6,406 nucleotides of DNA from the NCBI GenBank assembly GCA_031263335.1, contig JAISGB010000092.1, positions 1 through 6,406 of the forward strand, given 5' to 3'. The position numbers were made by a program, and so were the translations under genes. This document shows, piece by piece, positions 5,222-6,406 of the stretch; the stretch's first letter is position 1, and each line of letters starts with the position of its first letter. Source of the stretch: Eubacteriales Family XIII. Incertae Sedis bacterium (GTDB taxonomy: Bacteria > Bacillota > Clostridia > Peptostreptococcales > Anaerovoracaceae). The notes under the pieces were generated by a model. That model ran no database searches. It saw only the letters and a list, made by a program, of their open reading frames with translations, and was not told the DNA's origin.

Positions 5222-6391
5222 TTATGCGGTAATTTGAATTTCAAATACCCTGTGCGCGGTTACAGTGCCGCCTTTGGCGTCGATCGTGTTGAAAGACAGC
5301 ACGTATCTGCCCGCGCGCGTTTCCTCTTTCAACCGAGCAAATATGTCCGACACCTCGTAACCGAGACCTGTGGCAAATACCTCTCCCGTATCCTCGCTCG
5401 TGACCGTCCATTGCGGTTCCGCGTCGGCGGAACTGAATTCCGTCAAGTGCAGGACCGCCGTCCCGGGATTGAGATGGCCGCACGCGCAATCCGCGTCCGC
5501 AAAGTCGATCGCCGCCGACGGGATGGGGGTGACGCTTTTCTGTACCACGGGTTGCGCTTCGACGGGCGGTATCGTTTGCGTATCGTCGAAATACATGGTG
5601 ACGCCGACGGCGCCTCCGGCGACGACCGTCGTGCAGATCGCCGCAATCGCCGCGTTCTTTGCGATCAGACCGATTTGCGCGATGGGATATTTGAGCGGTT
5701 GCAATGACCCGATCCATCTCGCGCGAAAAACCGAAAGCGCCGCCTCCGGTACCCGCTGTGACGCCTGTTCGCTGAGTACGCGGCTGATTACCAATGCGGA
5801 CGACGCGGACGTCATTCCCTGCGCTTTCTTTTCTTGTTCTTCCAATATATCCTTAATCATCTTTCTCGCCCTTGATATGTTCGAAGCAACCGTCTTTACC
5901 GACGTGTCCGTAATCTTCGCGATTTCCTTGTAACTCAGTTGTTCATAATAATACATGAGGATCGCTTCCCGTTTTTTTCGGGGCAATTCGATGATTGCGT
6001 CATACAGCGACCGTCCCAGCTCCTTGTCCTCCGCGTACGCCTCCGGCAAAAATTCCCTGTCGTTTTCCTCGACATCGACCTCGGAATCCTCATCGTCGAT
6101 ATCGACGGCATCCCGGAAATTTGAACGCGCCTTTAAATGTTTGATGCATTTTGACCTCACAATGCGTATCATCCACGCCTCAAAGGCTTCGGGGCTGCGC
6201 AATTGGCGAATACAATTGAACATCGTGAGTATCGTTTCCTGCGCCACATCCTCTGCCGCGTGATAGTCGCCGAGGATGCCGAACGCCATGAAAAGGATAT
6301 TCTTCGATTTCAATTCGCAAAGCGCTTCAAACGCTTTCCTGTCGCCTTTTTTCGCTTTTCTCGCCAGTTCAATCGCTTCGACGTTCGCCAA
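5222..6391 (-). CDS. ECF-like sigma factor fused to a transmembrane helix and an extracytoplasmic domain
   Basis: This 389-residue protein has an N-terminal sigma-70 module and a C-terminal membrane-anchored extension. Region 2 spans about residues 8-88 and contains DVAQET (48-53), the conserved core-binding and -10-recognition segment. A very acidic linker (about 94-117) follows. Region 4 spans about 125-183, with the helix-turn-helix LSYKEIAKITDTSVKTVASNIS reading -35 DNA. Ordinary ECF factors end here at about 180-200 residues. This one continues with about 45 polar residues, one hydrophobic helix (about 247-268), a Pro/Val-rich stalk (about 270-293) and about 95 residues of alternating beta-like sequence resembling a small Ig-like fold, with CACGH at 302-306. 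Positive charges before the helix put the sigma part inside. The start is TTG 6391: GAGGGGG lies 8 nt upstream, an in-frame TGA lies two codons upstream, and the nearby ATG 6398 is out of frame. A tethered sigma factor released or gated by an outside signal is an inference; promoter targets are unknown. Confidence 0.85.
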   Translation of the reverse strand: MANVEAIELARKAKKGDRKAFEALCELKSKNILFMAFGILGDYHAAEDVAQETILTMFNCIRQLRSPEAFEAWMIRIVRSKCIKHLKARSNFRDAVDIDDEDSEVDVEENDREFLPEAYAEDKELGRSLYDAIIELPRKKREAILMYYYEQLSYKEIAKITDTSVKTVASNISRARKMIKDILEEQEKKAQGMTSASSALVISRVLSEQASQRVPEAALSVFRARWIGSLQPLKYPIAQIGLIAKNAAIAAICTTVVAGGAVGVTMYFDDTQTIPPVEAQPVVQKSVTPIPSAAIDFADADCACGHLNPGTAVLHLTEFSSADAEPQWTVTSEDTGEVFATGLGYEVSDIFARLKEETRAGRYVLSFNTIDAKGGTVTAHRVFEIQITA

Positions 6392-6399
6392 TTGTCATT

Positions 6400-6406
6400 C
6401 CCCCTC
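6400..6406 (-). promoter_or_regulatory. Ribosome binding site of the sigma factor gene
   Basis: GAGGGGG on the minus strand, 8 nt before the TTG start at 6391. It reaches the window edge, so the promoter and any upstream gene cannot be seen. Confidence 0.7.

Noticed and set aside
6396..6398. ATG at 6398 as start of the sigma factor
   Set aside because: It is out of frame with the sigma coding sequence and lies only about one base from the ribosome binding site; TTG 6391 is correctly spaced.

Overview
The window reads as chromosome of a moderately GC-rich Firmicute, most likely a Clostridia-type gut or anaerobic lineage. This is an inference from the strong AGGAGG-type ribosome binding sites, sigma-A-like promoters, a TTG start, a tRNA gene with encoded CCA, and the protein families present. 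No gene here fixes the species.

Layout from left to right. (1) Positions 2-820 (+) hold the 3' part of a tRNA-dihydrouridine synthase gene of the DusB type, cut by the window edge. (2) Positions 821-1005 are non-coding and are filled by a roughly 140-bp inverted-repeat element with 14-bp perfect ends and a nested hairpin; it lies between two convergent genes. (3) Positions 3466-1006 (-) are a two-gene operon: a MalY/PatB-type PLP-dependent C-S lyase/aminotransferase followed 22 nt later by a saccharopine-dehydrogenase-family oxidoreductase. Its promoter region (about 3521-3620) has a well-formed -35/-10 pair, two operator-like palindromes and a 14-bp tandem repeat. (4) Positions 4728-3802 (-) encode a stand-alone Fic (AMPylase-type) protein with an N-terminal helix-turn-helix and a built-in inhibitory motif; it is visibly less GC-rich than the metabolic genes and may be acquired. 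(5) Positions 4820-5081 are non-coding apart from a 20-bp perfect-stem terminator and a self-complementary stretch. (6) Positions 5158-5082 (-) are a tRNA-Pro(CGG) gene with its own promoter. (7) Positions 6391-5222 (-) encode an ECF-like sigma factor fused to a single transmembrane helix and an extracytoplasmic beta-rich domain.

The PatB-like enzyme and the dehydrogenase probably act together in amino-acid metabolism, although the substrate cannot be read from sequence. The sigma factor appears to carry its own membrane anchor and sensor-like domain instead of relying on a separate anti-sigma partner, and is the most interesting protein here. The sigma gene and tRNA-Pro are co-directional and share one downstream terminator. 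Fic appears to be an independent, possibly self-regulated unit.
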